NCBI RefSeq assembly: GCF_001949145.1
Contig: NW_019091425.1
Span: forward strand, 344,575-408,574
DNA: 64,000 nt
Source: Acanthaster planci
Taxonomy: Eukaryota > Echinodermata > Asteroidea > Valvatida > Acanthasteridae
Direction: 5' to 3'
Position 1 is the stretch's first letter; every line of letters begins with the position of its first letter. Shown in pieces: positions 35,423 to 46,926 of this stretch. A program made the position numbers and the translations under genes. The notes under the pieces were generated by a model. That model saw only the letters and a program-made list of their open reading frames with translations, made no database searches and was not told where the DNA came from.

Positions 35423-36040
35423 TCAAATGAACCTGACGTCCCAAGCAACCCGTTCACCCACGGCAGTCGGCTGGTGGGCAGTCGGCTTGTACCCGTTGAC
35501 GGAGCTGCACGCACCGGTCTTCCTGATCCCCGTTGATGTGCGGGACGTTTTCAGCGGAGCTGGTGGTGGAATCTCCTCTGCGTGCCTGACAGGACAGTAT
35601 TTTATGGTGTGGGAATTGTCACCTTTCGCCCCACAGATGGGGCAAGCGTAGGCCCGCAGGATTGGGCATGTCGTCTTGCCTTGGCTGTCCTTCAACAGGT
35701 GGGAGGCGTAGACGCACTCGGCCTCCCCATTATTGCGGCAGAACACGCACCAAGTGATCTGTCGCCGGCACGGTCGGCTTCGGTTGGTCCTCGACGGCAG
35801 GTTGCCACTGCTGTCACCCCACGGGCTCCCCTCCACTAGGGGGACGGTGAACGGCATCAGTCCGCATGGTCCACAGTCGACTCCATTGCAGTGGAAGTCA
35901 TCGTTGATTTCGTCGCCGCGGACCATCTCACACTCGCGGGTTTGAGCATGAGACACCACAAGTTTGGCAAGGCCAAGATAATCCCTGAATGGGGAAAAGC
36001 CTTCAGGCTCGTTAAGCGTTGTAATTCGGCAACTTTCCAT
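35423..36040 (-). CDS. nanos: Nanos, distal copy, single coding exon
   Basis: A 205-residue Nanos protein, ATG at 36040 (context TTCACCATGG) and TGA at 35423, with no intron. FSPFRDYLGLAKLV (residues 15-28) is the NOT1-interacting-type motif. Zinc-finger ligands are C98, C101, H114, C125 (C-x2-C-x12-H-x10-C) and C133, C136, H144, C149 (C-x2-C-x7-H-x4-C). After the fingers, PPAPLKTSRTSTG matches the proximal copy almost exactly. The region between motif and fingers is poorly conserved, as is usual for Nanos. It should bind RNA with Pumilio and recruit CCR4-NOT. Same strand as the other nanos gene and 2.8 kb from it, so the pair arose by tandem duplication, with an intron lost or gained in one. 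Confidence 0.95.
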   Translation of the reverse strand: MESCRITTLNEPEGFSPFRDYLGLAKLVVSHAQTRECEMVRGDEINDDFHCNGVDCGPCGLMPFTVPLVEGSPWGDSSGNLPSRTNRSRPCRRQITWCVFCRNNGEAECVYASHLLKDSQGKTTCPILRAYACPICGAKGDNSHTIKYCPVRHAEEIPPPAPLKTSRTSTGIRKTGACSSVNGYKPTAHQPTAVGERVAWDVRFI

Positions 36041-37355
36041 GGTGAAAATGATAGGTTGCTTGCGAGATTAACCGAGGTACTTCTGACGGAAGTTAAGTCG
36101 TTCTCCTCTCCTCCAGGTACATAAACAAGATTCAGGACTTAAGTTTCTGATATGCTTTTATTATACACACGTTTACATACATGCACATTCAGCACATTAG
36201 CTTGTCTCGAACAAGCGGAGATAAACATTGCTCAGCGCTCCGTGCCACGGAAATACCCTGAGGAGATGAACTACATGCAACAGGTGGGCGGAGCTGTTCG
36301 TCTCAATTTGGAACCACCACTCAACTCAAAGGACCAATCAAATCAACGTATGCAGCAGTGACCGACGAACACAGTGGAATAAAATCGCTAAAATATTCGC
36401 GGACTTGTGCATTGTTCAATCATTATCAACCCCAAAATATAACGACTATTTCCTGTATTGAATTTTTCACCTGAAAATAAGGTACAATATTTAATCTGCA
36501 CTTTGTGTGAAAGATCGAGACACGGAAATTCCATATTACCGAGTCGTGTCTGCAAAATTAATACCAAAATGTTTTATATTTCTATAAAAATTCGTATTTC
36601 AGGACTAAATTCAGCCACTGCACGATGAATAAACTGCCATGTACATGTACATTTACATGTACATGTAGGTAGGCAAAGTTGGCTGTTTATTGAATCAATA
36701 TAAAACTTCCACCCGTTTATGTTGAATAGCGCCACCATAAGTCAAATCGCACCAACTCCAGAAGCAGTAAGGTAATAGCGTAAACATAAGCGGACTATGT
36801 TTGCAGTTATGTGTAAAATTTGTGTAAATGTTTCGTGAGAATCTGGATAATTTATTTGATGATAAGCAATAATCACAAATGGCACCTTTATTGTTTTCAG
36901 CACTAACGTCGTATTTCATATTAACAGGTGTTGCGTCAGTGCAGTGTCCGCGCTCTACATTTGCTAAGCGAGTGGCCAAACTTTTACGTCACTTTGTCAT
37001 TGGCCAATACCATTTTGCCACAAGGGTGGAGATATATCAGTATTTGCATACAAAACGAAATTCATTAAAGAGCAAAGCTATTAATAATACGGATTAAAGA
37101 ATCACTATAAGGTCCACAATATTTATATGTAGAAGTACTTCATTAATCCTTTAATTCGTCGATGATTTTAGCACCAAAATGGATTACAAAACTTGTCACC
37201 TATTACAAACTTTGCACCAGTCCGTTCAAAAGCGGAAGTATGGTTAGTTGGCTAGCTATATGTAGCGCTGTTAGGTGATAATGTGATCAAAATTTATCGT
37301 ACAGAGGGTCCAGGAATTTACATTTTCTTTTGAAACGCATACCGAAGAGGAAGGT
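36041..37355. promoter_or_regulatory. divergent promoter interval between nanos and the SHTN1-like gene
   Basis: The two genes point away from each other across 1.3 kb. It holds a (ACATGT)n run at 36640-36668 and otherwise AT-rich sequence; CCAAT-type words occur near 36330 and 37000. No TATA box is clear for either gene. Shared regulation is possible but not shown. Confidence 0.4.
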
Positions 37356-37446
37356 ATGGAGACAACTTTGACAGTTTCGAAAAGTTCTAAGCTGTCCACA
37401 GAGGCTAGCAGCGAACTTGTTGCTTTCAAGAAAGCTGCGGCGAAAG
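37356..37446 (+). CDS. SHTN1: shootin-1-like coiled-coil protein, exon 1
   Basis: The ATG at 37356 opens METTLTVSKSSKLSTEASSE then LVAFKKAAAK, ending in phase 1 at AAAG|GTAAAG. Joined to exon 2 this gives a continuous helical N-terminus in which AFKKAAAKAVQEHAEL resembles the start of shootin-1. Shootin-1 links actin flow to adhesion molecules in growing axons and is mostly coiled coil. Upstream stops limit the frame, so this ATG is the likely start. The family call is moderate, since coiled coils can look alike. Confidence 0.55.
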
Positions 37447-37943
37447 GTAAAGTCCTGCAATCTGTAAGATTTGATTAATCAACTTCCATGTTTCTACGCG
37501 GCCTGTTGTTATCACAACCAGTTAGCATCAAAACTCGTTTCATTCCAAATGGCAAACTGGTTGGCCTAGGTAGACCCAGGCCCTGTTCACGAGTCTGAGT
37601 TAGGCCTCAGTATTGCTTCTGTATTGGAGTATCTCACATTACATGTACTTCCAGAACTGTTAAATTTTACAAATGTTACAAGCCCATCGTGCTGGGTTCC
37701 ATTTTCCAGTCCACTCCAGATGCTTTTTTTTTCTCCCTTTATTTTTTTAGAACACCAGCCACCCCGCATGATCAATCTCACAGCCAAGTACAAATCAAAA
37801 TGTCACACCCTTCTCAAGGGATTTTCACCTTGTAGCCACGTAACCAGTCATTCCAGGGGTCATATTTTAGAGTTACGGGGTATTCTGCAATTACTCCATT
37901 TTTTTTCCACCAGGAAAGACATCTATATGTACTGAAGTGTGTA

Positions 37944-39420
37944 AGGGTCACTTGCAAAAATTCTGTTCAAGATATATATACTATGTTGCTGCGGCGAGTT
38001 AAATTGTTGAATGCATATCGTGCTGCGGCGAGTTATAAGATCTCGCCGCGGTGTCAAATTGATATCCCATCGCAGCAGATATCTAAATAGATTCATAAGT
38101 CCTATTTAGCGATTTGTTTTTAAATGTATCTTTAGGATGAAATGCATTGAGATTTGGTTTTAGATTGCTAACTGGAACAAAAGGGGATGTTACATCTCAA
38201 CCAGGCTTGATTTCCAACACAAAAGAAACCAAAAAAATCTTCTTTTGGGGTTATGAATTTCCATATCTGGAAGTGGGGTAGCCCACTTTGACTCCCTGGT
38301 AGACTATCTGGTAGACTGCCTGTTGAAAGGATTACGGTGCCCTTTCATTTATACTTTAAATAATCCTATTTACATATGAACTGCAAGGGGGGGACCCTGA
38401 AAAGAAAGAAAAAAAAACCAAAGAAATGAAAATTAGAAATGAAATAAAACGTAATTATTGGCTTGAGAAAAAAAAAGAAAAGAAGTTGAACCTCTTCCAG
38501 CAGTGAAATGTTATTGTTTTCATGGTTGGCCCCCCCCCAAATTTCTAGCTATACCCTTGCATATTTTAAACCAATGTGTGTTGCCATTTTGAACCAAACC
38601 TCGATGCTAATATCATTCTAACATTAAAATCTGCTATGATTTAGGAGATTTCAGCAGGCAAAGTGAAATGAAGGTAAAAGGAAAACTACTACACACTTTC
38701 TCATCAACTGGATTGAAATCCTCAGGCTCTCTGACCTCACATCCATGCTTTCACTTGTCACAAACAATCCATACAGTGCAAGGTGCTGGGAAGGGCAAAT
38801 ACAGTACATAACATATTTTTGGTTGAGAATTTATTGGATGGAGTCTATATTAACATCTGAACACGGGTTGACACTTCCAGCTCCGTGCAAATGACATGTG
38901 TGCACTTACACTATATTGGTATGAGCATCCAAAGCTATGAGTTATTTCATGCGTTGTGTTTGTAAAAGTACTGTTTTTCAATCTCCCATTTTAAGTATTA
39001 TAGATTAATAAGTTTCAACTGATGAAAGTTGAAAATTTCATGTAACTTCAAGTCCGATTGCTTGTGTTTGGCACTAGGAAAATGTAGGAAGGAATGAAAA
39101 ACAGTTTAGCCCTCATCTGAATGTGGAAATTCACACCACAAAAGAAGATTTCATTGTCTTTGTGCAGAAAAACAGGCTTTGTTGAAATGTAACAAATTGT
39201 TTGTTCCAATTAGCAATCTAGAACCAAATCTCAAGGCATTTCATCCTAAAAGACGATGCGCTGAATAGGACTTATGAAACTGCTGAAATATTTGCACAGC
39301 AGGATATCAATTTGATGCCGTGGAAAGATCTTATAACTCGCCGCGGCGAGATACACACTCAACAATTTAACTCGCCGCAGCGAGATAGTAACTCAAAAAA
39401 TATTTGTTACAAGTGGCCCT
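37944..39420. mobile_element. 1.5-kb inverted-repeat element flanked by TA
   Basis: The left tip starts AGGGTCACTTG and the right tip ends CAAGTGGCCCT, each flanked by TA, a pattern like Tc1/mariner-type insertion. The arms stay matched for about 320 bases, through CTGCGGCGAGTTAAATTGTT, GATATC, GGATGAAATGC and AATCTTCTTTTG. GGCGAGTTA-type GC-rich words are repeated inside the left arm. No transposase frame is visible in the middle (38300-39100). Confidence 0.75.
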
Positions 39421-39759
39421 TATACGGTTCCGTACATATGCCACAAACTTTTCCCTGTATTGACCTATAAAAGTATTAGCCTTCTGAAACCGGCATGTCC
39501 CAAAGTCCAATTTAGCTGTGAAAAGTTTGGGGTTTGTGAACTTTGGGACCCCTGTTTTTAGTTACTTTTGCTGATAAAGGTCAGCCCCTAAAAGGAGTGT
39601 TACTCGGGCAATGTCTCTTGATTGTCATGACCATGTTTAGGTTACATTTGGAAAATAGATCAAGATAAAAATGCGACTTTCTTACCTATGTCTTGTCAGT
39701 GTAAATGCAAGGTGAACTGGACACACAAACATGGTAGACTGTGTGACCTAATCTGCCTT

Positions 39760-39980
39760 TCCCATGTTTCCAACGAATCAGAGATCCACTTTCCAAGGAA
39801 ACTTTCCAGTAACCAATCAGTAACACTCGGGTTTTACATAAATAATATCATCATGTGGACGTGTGCGCATACAATCTGGCTGTTATTTTCAATACTCACA
39901 CTCCCCAATTGGCTCATCTCAACCAATCAGAGATTGGCTTTCTAATAAAACTTTTCTGTTACCAATCAGAGAGAATCTAC
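39760..39980. repeat. two copies of a block with CCAAT motifs, 150 bp apart
   Basis: CAACGAATCAGAGAT...AACCAATCAG (39771-39820) and CAACCAATCAGAGATTGG...ACCAATCAG (39920-39969) are copies at a 150-base offset, each with two ATCAG words 40 bases apart. CCAAT is the NF-Y core, but the spacing fits a decayed tandem repeat equally well. Confidence 0.55.
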
Positions 39981-41799
39981 CAAGCACATTCTGACTTATC
40001 GCCTTTTTTTTTTTTGTTTAGCAGATGCTTGCATGCACAGTCTGTGTCTCTGTTGTTGTTTTTACCCCATAATTTCCCTCAAAAATCAAACCCTACCCTC
40101 TTTCTACAAAATAAACCCGGGACTTTGACGAAATAGTGTCATTGTCCTCTGGTTGGGTGAATCTGCCAGCTTAAATCTAATTCTACCTTCTGTATAGGAA
40201 AGGGGTCCGGAAGTTTACAAATGCCAACATTTTCAGGTTTTCACTTGGAAAAAGTAATTTTTCAGACCTGTTTCATGGGGTTCATTTACAGGGTGTCAAG
40301 CAGCATCAGTGCATGAATTTTTCCCACAGGTAGATCATTATGTTTGCTTTCCATACATGTTTTTCTTTTCCTTTTGGTAGGTACCGGTATATGTATACCC
40401 CAAGTCTGAGATCCATTTGTTGTTAACTGGTCTGGTTTCCATTTCTAATGCACCAGACTGGCACATCAAAAGGAGACAGCAATCTGTCTAAACTTCCTTA
40501 ACTATGTGGCCAATGTGAAAAATAAAACTCGTGAACCAAACTAGGCTAGCAATTGAATTGAAACTCCAAATATTGTCAGGATTTTCCCAAGGTGTGTTTT
40601 CATTCTCACAGTTCCGTTTAGCCTTCAACAAAATACAGCTTGTGTACATATTTGCATCACTGGGTATCAAAGGTCATGGTTGGTCAGATTTTCTGATGAT
40701 AGACACAGAGGTTTAAGCACCTGCTTCACGTCAGTGATATAATTATGAATGATAATTGACATGGCTGTTACATGTAAGTCATCCAATGTGTTACAGTAAC
40801 ATGCCCTGCAAAGTCTGATATACTGTATTCTGCAAAATGTTATTACATGTCCCCTTATGTACACAAGAGAAAAAAGAATAGTATCTAACTGATCATAATT
40901 GTAAAGACTAAGCGAACTGCGTCCACAGCATTTCTCTGTTTCCCATTGTGCATTTGCTCTATACCAAACATTTTAATATGCATACTTCTAAGCCTCCTTG
41001 CAAGGAGGCCTGATAGGTGACCCAGACACTAACCACTCAGCAGCCTGTCAATATCAGGATATGGTTTCCTTAATCTCACGGGCAAACAAACTTTCAACAA
41101 TAGAGTAGGAAGGCCAATTATCCTTCAGCTCCTTCCTTGTAATGTTAATGAAGCATCAAGCGTTATGTGAAGATTGGGGAAATCCCCTAATGTGGCTCAA
41201 TTGGCAGTCACACACAGGATGAAGGTGACTCAAGTGGAAGGGTATTTATACATGTGAACGTGTAGTTCAGGACTTTTCCACCATGGTTGCACTGCATTAC
41301 AGGCATAAATAATTGTCATACTATTGAAGAATCATGGGTGGCTCTGGGGTAGTGAAGTTGAATGTGCCTTTTTCGAGTTAAATTTGAATAAAATCTGCTA
41401 CTACTGAATTCTCAAAACAATAAATAGAACACAATAAATTCTCCATTCTTAAGACAATGTTGCTGTACCTCGTGATTTGGGACAAGCTTTTGCTTAGTTT
41501 CATATGAGACACCTTGCACCAGTGCACCGTTTTCAGTGGCTAAGAAGGGCACAGAGGAACCAGTCCATTCCAGAGATGATGGTCGCTTTGCAATAGCTTG
41601 CCCCGAATCATGAGGTATAGCAACAGTGTCTTTAGTCTGGGGAATTCACATTGTCTAGTTTATGTGCTATCAAATAACTGAGTGTACCAGATTTTATTTA
41701 AATTCAACTTGCAAAAGTCTTATTAAGCCCCCCCCCCCAAAAGGCCCATGATAACTTCTCTCCTAAACTTACAGATTGTTTGTGCCCTTTCATTTTCAG

Positions 41800-41934
41800 C
41801 TGTTCAAGAACACGCAGAGCTCAAAAAGAGCTATGACAAATTACGCCGCAAATTCCAGGAAAGTGAGAAAATTAGGAGGGGTCTGGAGAAGAAACTTGTC
41901 AGTACCGAGCAGGAACTGTCGAACCTTGGTGTAG
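41800..41934 (+). CDS. SHTN1: shootin-1-like coiled-coil protein, exon 2
   Basis: Acceptor CATTTTCAG, then 135 bases (phase 1 in and out), then GTAG|GTAAGT. The peptide VQEHAELKKSYDKLRRKFQE, followed by SEKIRRGLEKKLVSTEQEL, is a strong heptad-type coiled coil dominated by Lys, Glu, Arg and Leu. It lines up with the first coiled coil of shootin-1. An alternative, weaker donor (GGT|GTAGGT at 41930/41931) would end the exon in phase 0. The exon is very likely real; the name is less certain. Confidence 0.65.
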   Translation: MFKNTQSSKRAMTNYAANSRKVRKLGGVWRRNLSVPSRNCRTLV

Positions 41935-42801
41935 GTAAGTCTCAGAGATTGAAGAAAGAGGACCATTATGTGCTGAAACCCTGTGCTTTAGAATTGGGAC
42001 AAGAAATCACAAAAGGCACTTCTTTATTTTAAACTCAAGAGACGAGGAAAATTAGCCCAAATCTGAAGTAGCTCGTGGCATTATCAAATGAAGGGGGTGG
42101 AATTGATGTGTGATGCATCTTCTGCTTCTTATTGTATTTAATTTGTTCATCACGTATTTAGCCAACACAATATATTCCCAAATACCTCAGTAGAGCTCCA
42201 GTGGAATATTTTGGAGGTTCCAGAGTAGTGCAGGGGGGGGGGATGGAGAGGGAGGAGGGTACTTTATAGGGGACACTATTTCCTGTAACAGGGGACACTG
42301 AGACAATGTTGAGGGTTCGAAGGGGGCCTTGGCACTGGTGGTGGAATTGGAGGGGAGGGGATGCTGTTGCCCCCCACCTTTGAAAAGGTAGTTATTTTGT
42401 CCCCCCTGTCTTTATAGGCCTTCCTGCCATTGGAGGTACATTACAACTTTATCGTCGTATTCTTTTCAGTCTGATGGCTTGAGGTCTCCCCCTCCTCTTT
42501 TAAAACCATTCCTCCTCCTCCTGTTGGCTCTTGGTCTGAAGTGGGAGAGGGGGATGCTCATCCATTTATGTGTACATATGTCACTGGGTTTAAATTCAGC
42601 TTTGGTCAATCTTCTTCAACTGAATCTTGATCTGAAGCTAACGGTGCCACATTTATTGTTCAGTGTGGTTCTATGCCATTATTAAGCTTCTTCAAGAAAA
42701 GAGCTCAAGCTCTTGTTCATCGTCACAAACTGTCAAATACCAGTTTTGAGAAATCACTCCTTTTGGTACACGCACAGATAGAGTCACATTTTTTCCCCCA
42801 G
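41935..42801 (+). other. intron 2 of the SHTN1-like gene
   Basis: Contains G-rich and C-rich low-complexity stretches (42230-42420) and ends in a strong pyrimidine tract and CAG at 42801. No exon inside. Confidence 0.5.
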
Positions 42802-42933
42802 CTTACATCAAAGATACAGTATGTCCTTCTCAAAACAGTTTCAGAGGCAGCTTGTGAAGAGTTCACCCATCTGCACATCAAATACGAGGTGGAGCAAAAA
42901 TGCAGGCTAACAGCAGAGAAATATGCCACCAAG
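42802..42933 (+). CDS. SHTN1: shootin-1-like coiled-coil protein, exon 3
   Basis: Ends at AAG|GTACCAG in phase 0. The end of the peptide, EEFTHLHIKYEVEQKCRLT then AEKYATK, matches the EIEKxCRxxAExxATK block of shootin-1, the best family evidence here. The start is ambiguous. The strong acceptor at 42801 (TTTTTTCCCCCAG) needs exon 2 to end at its weaker donor. The acceptor at 42844 (GTTTCAG) fits the strong exon-2 donor but drops the KTVSEAAC part that aligns with shootin-1. Following exons were not found. Confidence 0.6.
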
Positions 42934-45900
42934 GTACCAGTGAACAGTTAGTGTTTTTCTCCCACGGGGGCGGGGGGGATTAGTATTGGGGGAGGGATAA
43001 GTTATTGACTATATTTATGGCAATGAAATTAAGCAAACTTCCTGAAGGCACAGCAAAATGAGCATTTTCTCAAGTAAGAAATCTTGTCTCACTTTACATG
43101 TCTTGTCGGTAGCATATGTAACATGGTGTGACATAGGATGCCTTCTCTATTTTACACACTGCCATCATCTCTTTAAGAGAGTGAAAGAAGAAGATTTTCT
43201 TAGATTACCATCACTTTCAGTATTTCATTTTGAGGCACTGGCCTTGCACGGTGCACTATTTATAATTTAATAAAAATCTTCCATTACCCCACAAAGGATG
43301 TTCCAGTCTGCTCATAATTATGTTAACTTTTATTTCATGGTTTCAGTGTTTACTTTATATTGTCCTCTGTGCCAACAAGGAGGGTGTTTTAAGTGCGTGT
43401 GTAGGCAGTGCATTCCTGTTTTATTTCATGTTTGAAGTGCAAGTATATTGCTGGTGACTCACAAAGTGTACATTATGTAGATCAAATATCAAAAGCCAGG
43501 GTTGGGATATTGGTTGCTTTCATTGTTCAAGCTCTAGACAGAGTAGCCAGGGAGTGTAGGGAGCTGATCACAGTTGGAAATTGTATACTGCGGTTTGGTT
43601 TATCCGCTCTTTGTGTTTGTACAGTGTATTTTGAGGGCCCACAGAAGATTTGGTATTGCTTTGAAATGCATGGTAAATGCAGAACTAAAGGAATGGTGGG
43701 GAAAATCATTGTTGATGTCAGTAGCATTGTTTGTGTGCTATTTAAACTAGACGTGTCTGTCTGCATACATGTACTTAGTCAGAGGAATTTGACTTTCATT
43801 ACCCGCCTCTTAGGAGTTTAATTGAACTTTAATTTTCTCATATTTCCACCTAGACTGAAAGAAGTTTTTGTTTCTTCCCAAGCATTAATTTTGTTTGGAA
43901 GTTTGCCTGATGTTTGACAAAAGTCATCCCTCTCTGTTTTAACCTGTGAAACTTCTCAGTGCTTCTTACATGTACACTACAGTGTAGCTGGATAGTCCCT
44001 TGGACTTTTGAGAGGGATTTTAGTTTGGACAGTCAGTCCCTGTTTTCCTGAAAGTGTTATGTAGCAGACGGAAATGTTTGGAAGTTGCCTTATACTGAGT
44101 TCCTTCTACATTTCTTGACACTGAGTGAGCTGCTTCTTTTTGCTCTTTGAACATTTGGCATTTTTTTCCCAGATACGTACGGATGTAACTATCGATCTTG
44201 TAACTCTCAATATATTTATAATTAATGGGTAAGGGTCACATATGTATTTGATCAAAGTCAATAAATATACACAGCAAAATATCAATTACATTTGTGACAG
44301 AGACTTTCACAGCCATTGCATTGCACATTTTATTGATGTTTCTTTTTCATTTTAAACACAGTATGCACGTCATCAATCTTAATCATGTTTTTATATTTAA
44401 TTCCTTAATTTGTTAAGTCCATTTACCCAATCATGGTTGCTTATCCTCTTGGAATATAATATCATTCATGAATAAGTACAGAGTCTCCATAACCACTTCA
44501 GCTGTCTGTGAAAATGCAATTACTCTTGTGGAAAGCTTGGACTGAGCTTCGCCAAATCAAATGAAGAATTCCAATTTTGTCTTTGAGGTTGACCTGCAGG
44601 CACTTTGGACTCCATGTGTACAGTGCGTGCATACTAACACCATTACTCTCATGGTCATGCAAACATTTTGGTATCCATAGTTTTCAAAAGGGTGAAATGT
44701 CAGCATACTTCATCAAGGGCACATACTTTAGACCTACGATAACCGAGTGCATCAAGCTCCTGTGTAACAAAATTGTGGTTGGGCTCCCATGTTCAAAAAA
44801 ATCCCACAAAATATTGACATTATTTTGACTGACCTGGGAGATTGGAATTAAATATTCAAATAAATACTGACACAGTCTTTGGCTACTGAGTTTCTCCTTG
44901 CTGTTGGTGAATATGACTTTCTAAGCAGAAGTTTGTGGCAAGCTTGTGTAGTTTCCCGTGAGTTTTTCTTGGAGAGGAAGCAAATACACAGGCCTCATAA
45001 AATTTTGTGGCTTAGGGCAAAAAAGTGTTGAAATGTGTGTCTATCAGGAGTAGCAATCCCATTGCACATGGAAGCCAGCAACTTTAACGTTGCCTCATTG
45101 AAACTTGTCGTGTGCATTGAATCCAAATATGAATATTGTCAAGGATTTCACCTTTCAAGTTTTCCCTGATTATATGGACATACATGTAGATCTTGCCTGA
45201 GATTAGCGTAGCTTTCTAAATGCTGTAAATTTAAACTGCGTGGAATAGGATGGACAGAGACTGATGGTGAAGTACATTTAAGGCTGAAAAACAGTAGTTT
45301 TTAAATTGGTACAAAAGTTTCCAATTCTCTGAGGCTTTTGTTCAAATGAAAACCTGGCAATGCACAAGGAAGACCGCCACATACAACGTGCCTCTTACAT
45401 TATGAGAAAAACATTTGTCAGATTCAGGCAAGATGGTAGTAGCTCACGTAATATTATTCCTGGAATCTGAATTTCTTTCCCCACTTTAAAGCAGAAAAGA
45501 ACAAGTAATTAGTGGGAACCAAGCAGAGGGCATGTAGTGATTGTGGTTAATGGTTAAACCCACATAGTAATGGTACTCGAAGGGTAGACATCAGAATAAC
45601 ACGTGGCTGTCCCATTAAAATGGAGTGAATGCACAATAACACATTGAATGTATGAGTGCACACATTGAATATCGATGTCACTTAAAATGAAAAATGATCC
45701 GGCAGGAGATAAGCAAATGTTGAGGACATCAGGGAAAACGGTTTTACTCACATGTACATATCAGAGATCCTGAACTACTCTGCTCAGTAACACACAATTG
45801 AAAAATAAGGGAGTATAGCATGTGCCTTCTGGTTGTTCTATAAATAGGCCTCGATGCATTGTATACTGAGCATTGTGGTCTTTTTCGGGCAAATATTATT

Positions 45901-46237
45901 GCCCCAACTTGTTAAATTAGATTGTTTGGATTGTTAAATCTCCTAGTTTGGAAGTGCAGAGCTTGGCAGCCTTGTGGAATCCGTACTCTAGTGTGCCTTC
46001 AATGTGATTAAGTAATGCTATGCACCTATTACCCATGAGTAGATGATTTTTTGTGTGTGCACATTTAGGCAAAAATTAGTTGCCTGCTCTCCATAGGATA
46101 CCGTAAGCTGGAATGTGCACACACCTTGACTTACAGTAGTGGCAAGATACCAGAGTTGTGAGCAGACTGTGCCATCTTCAAACCTTCTTTTTGCACAGAG
46201 CAGTAGGGGGGTACTTGTACATGTTTGCACAAGCTTT
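42934..46237 (+). other. intron-like
   Basis: AT-rich; acceptor-like tracts (for example near 44160) are not followed by coiled-coil coding sequence. Nothing else supported. Confidence 0.45.
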
Positions 46238-46926
46238 CAGTGTTCTCCACAAGGGGTTTTAGAAGGGGGGCCACCCTGCCAACATTTTAGGCTGCCCTGC
46301 TAAAGTTTCGTCACCCCCACCCAAATTTCACCGCCCTGCTATTTTTTCTACTGACTTTTCCCCATTCTCCACTGTCTTCACAGTTTATGTAAGGATAAAG
46401 AAGTTAACCACACTTTGTGGAACAAACCTTATGAGTTTGCCAGCATCAATATTCAGCAGATCAGTATTGCACTTGTAGTAGCATTAATGATCAATCCCAG
46501 ATGCAGTACTAAGTAAAAAATTGTGGACTGACTCCAGTCTCCTTATTCATATCATTTTCACTTTGTCGCGAGAAGAACCAGTTAACCTAAATTATAATGT
46601 TCCGTAACACTTGAGGTCATTTTTATTCCAGTTAAACCCACGTTGATGATAAGTTCTGATCAGTACAAAAAGAACTGAATGCCCCAGAAAAAAATTAACT
46701 ATCTTGCCTTCATCTCAAGTTGTTAACACAAGCAAATTTGATTCACAGAGTCAGAAGAAAGTGCTCAGGAAATGCCTCAGATGCAGATTGCACCACAGAG
46801 CACATAGAATCCAAAATTTCCTGGGGCCCTTATTAGTGGGCTCTGGACCCCATGCCACAAAGGCTTCACACTCCATGCTCACATTGCCTGCTGCCCTGCT
46901 ATAATTTAAAGCCGTGGAGAACAGTG
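46238..46926. mobile_element. hAT-like non-autonomous element
   Basis: The left end CAGTGTTCTCCAC and the right end GTGGAGAACAGTG are inverted copies of a CAGTG-type hAT terminus. The similarity continues weakly with GCCCTGCT words near both ends. AGCTTT lies outside both tips (left 46232-46237, right 46927-46932), a 6-base match within the expected 8-bp duplication. At 689 bp it has no transposase. Confidence 0.65.

Larger units (their letters stand above)
37447..41799 (+). other. intron 1 of the SHTN1-like gene
   Basis: Holds a 1.5-kb inverted-repeat element (37944-39420) and a duplicated CCAAT-containing block (39760-39980). It also has an 18-base perfect palindrome, GCCTCCTTGCAAGGAGGC, at 40992-41009. 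It ends in a pyrimidine-rich tract and TTTTCAG. Confidence 0.55.

Noticed and set aside
35370-36124. Plus-strand ORFs opposite the distal nanos gene
   Set aside because: Antisense shadows with no recognisable domain.
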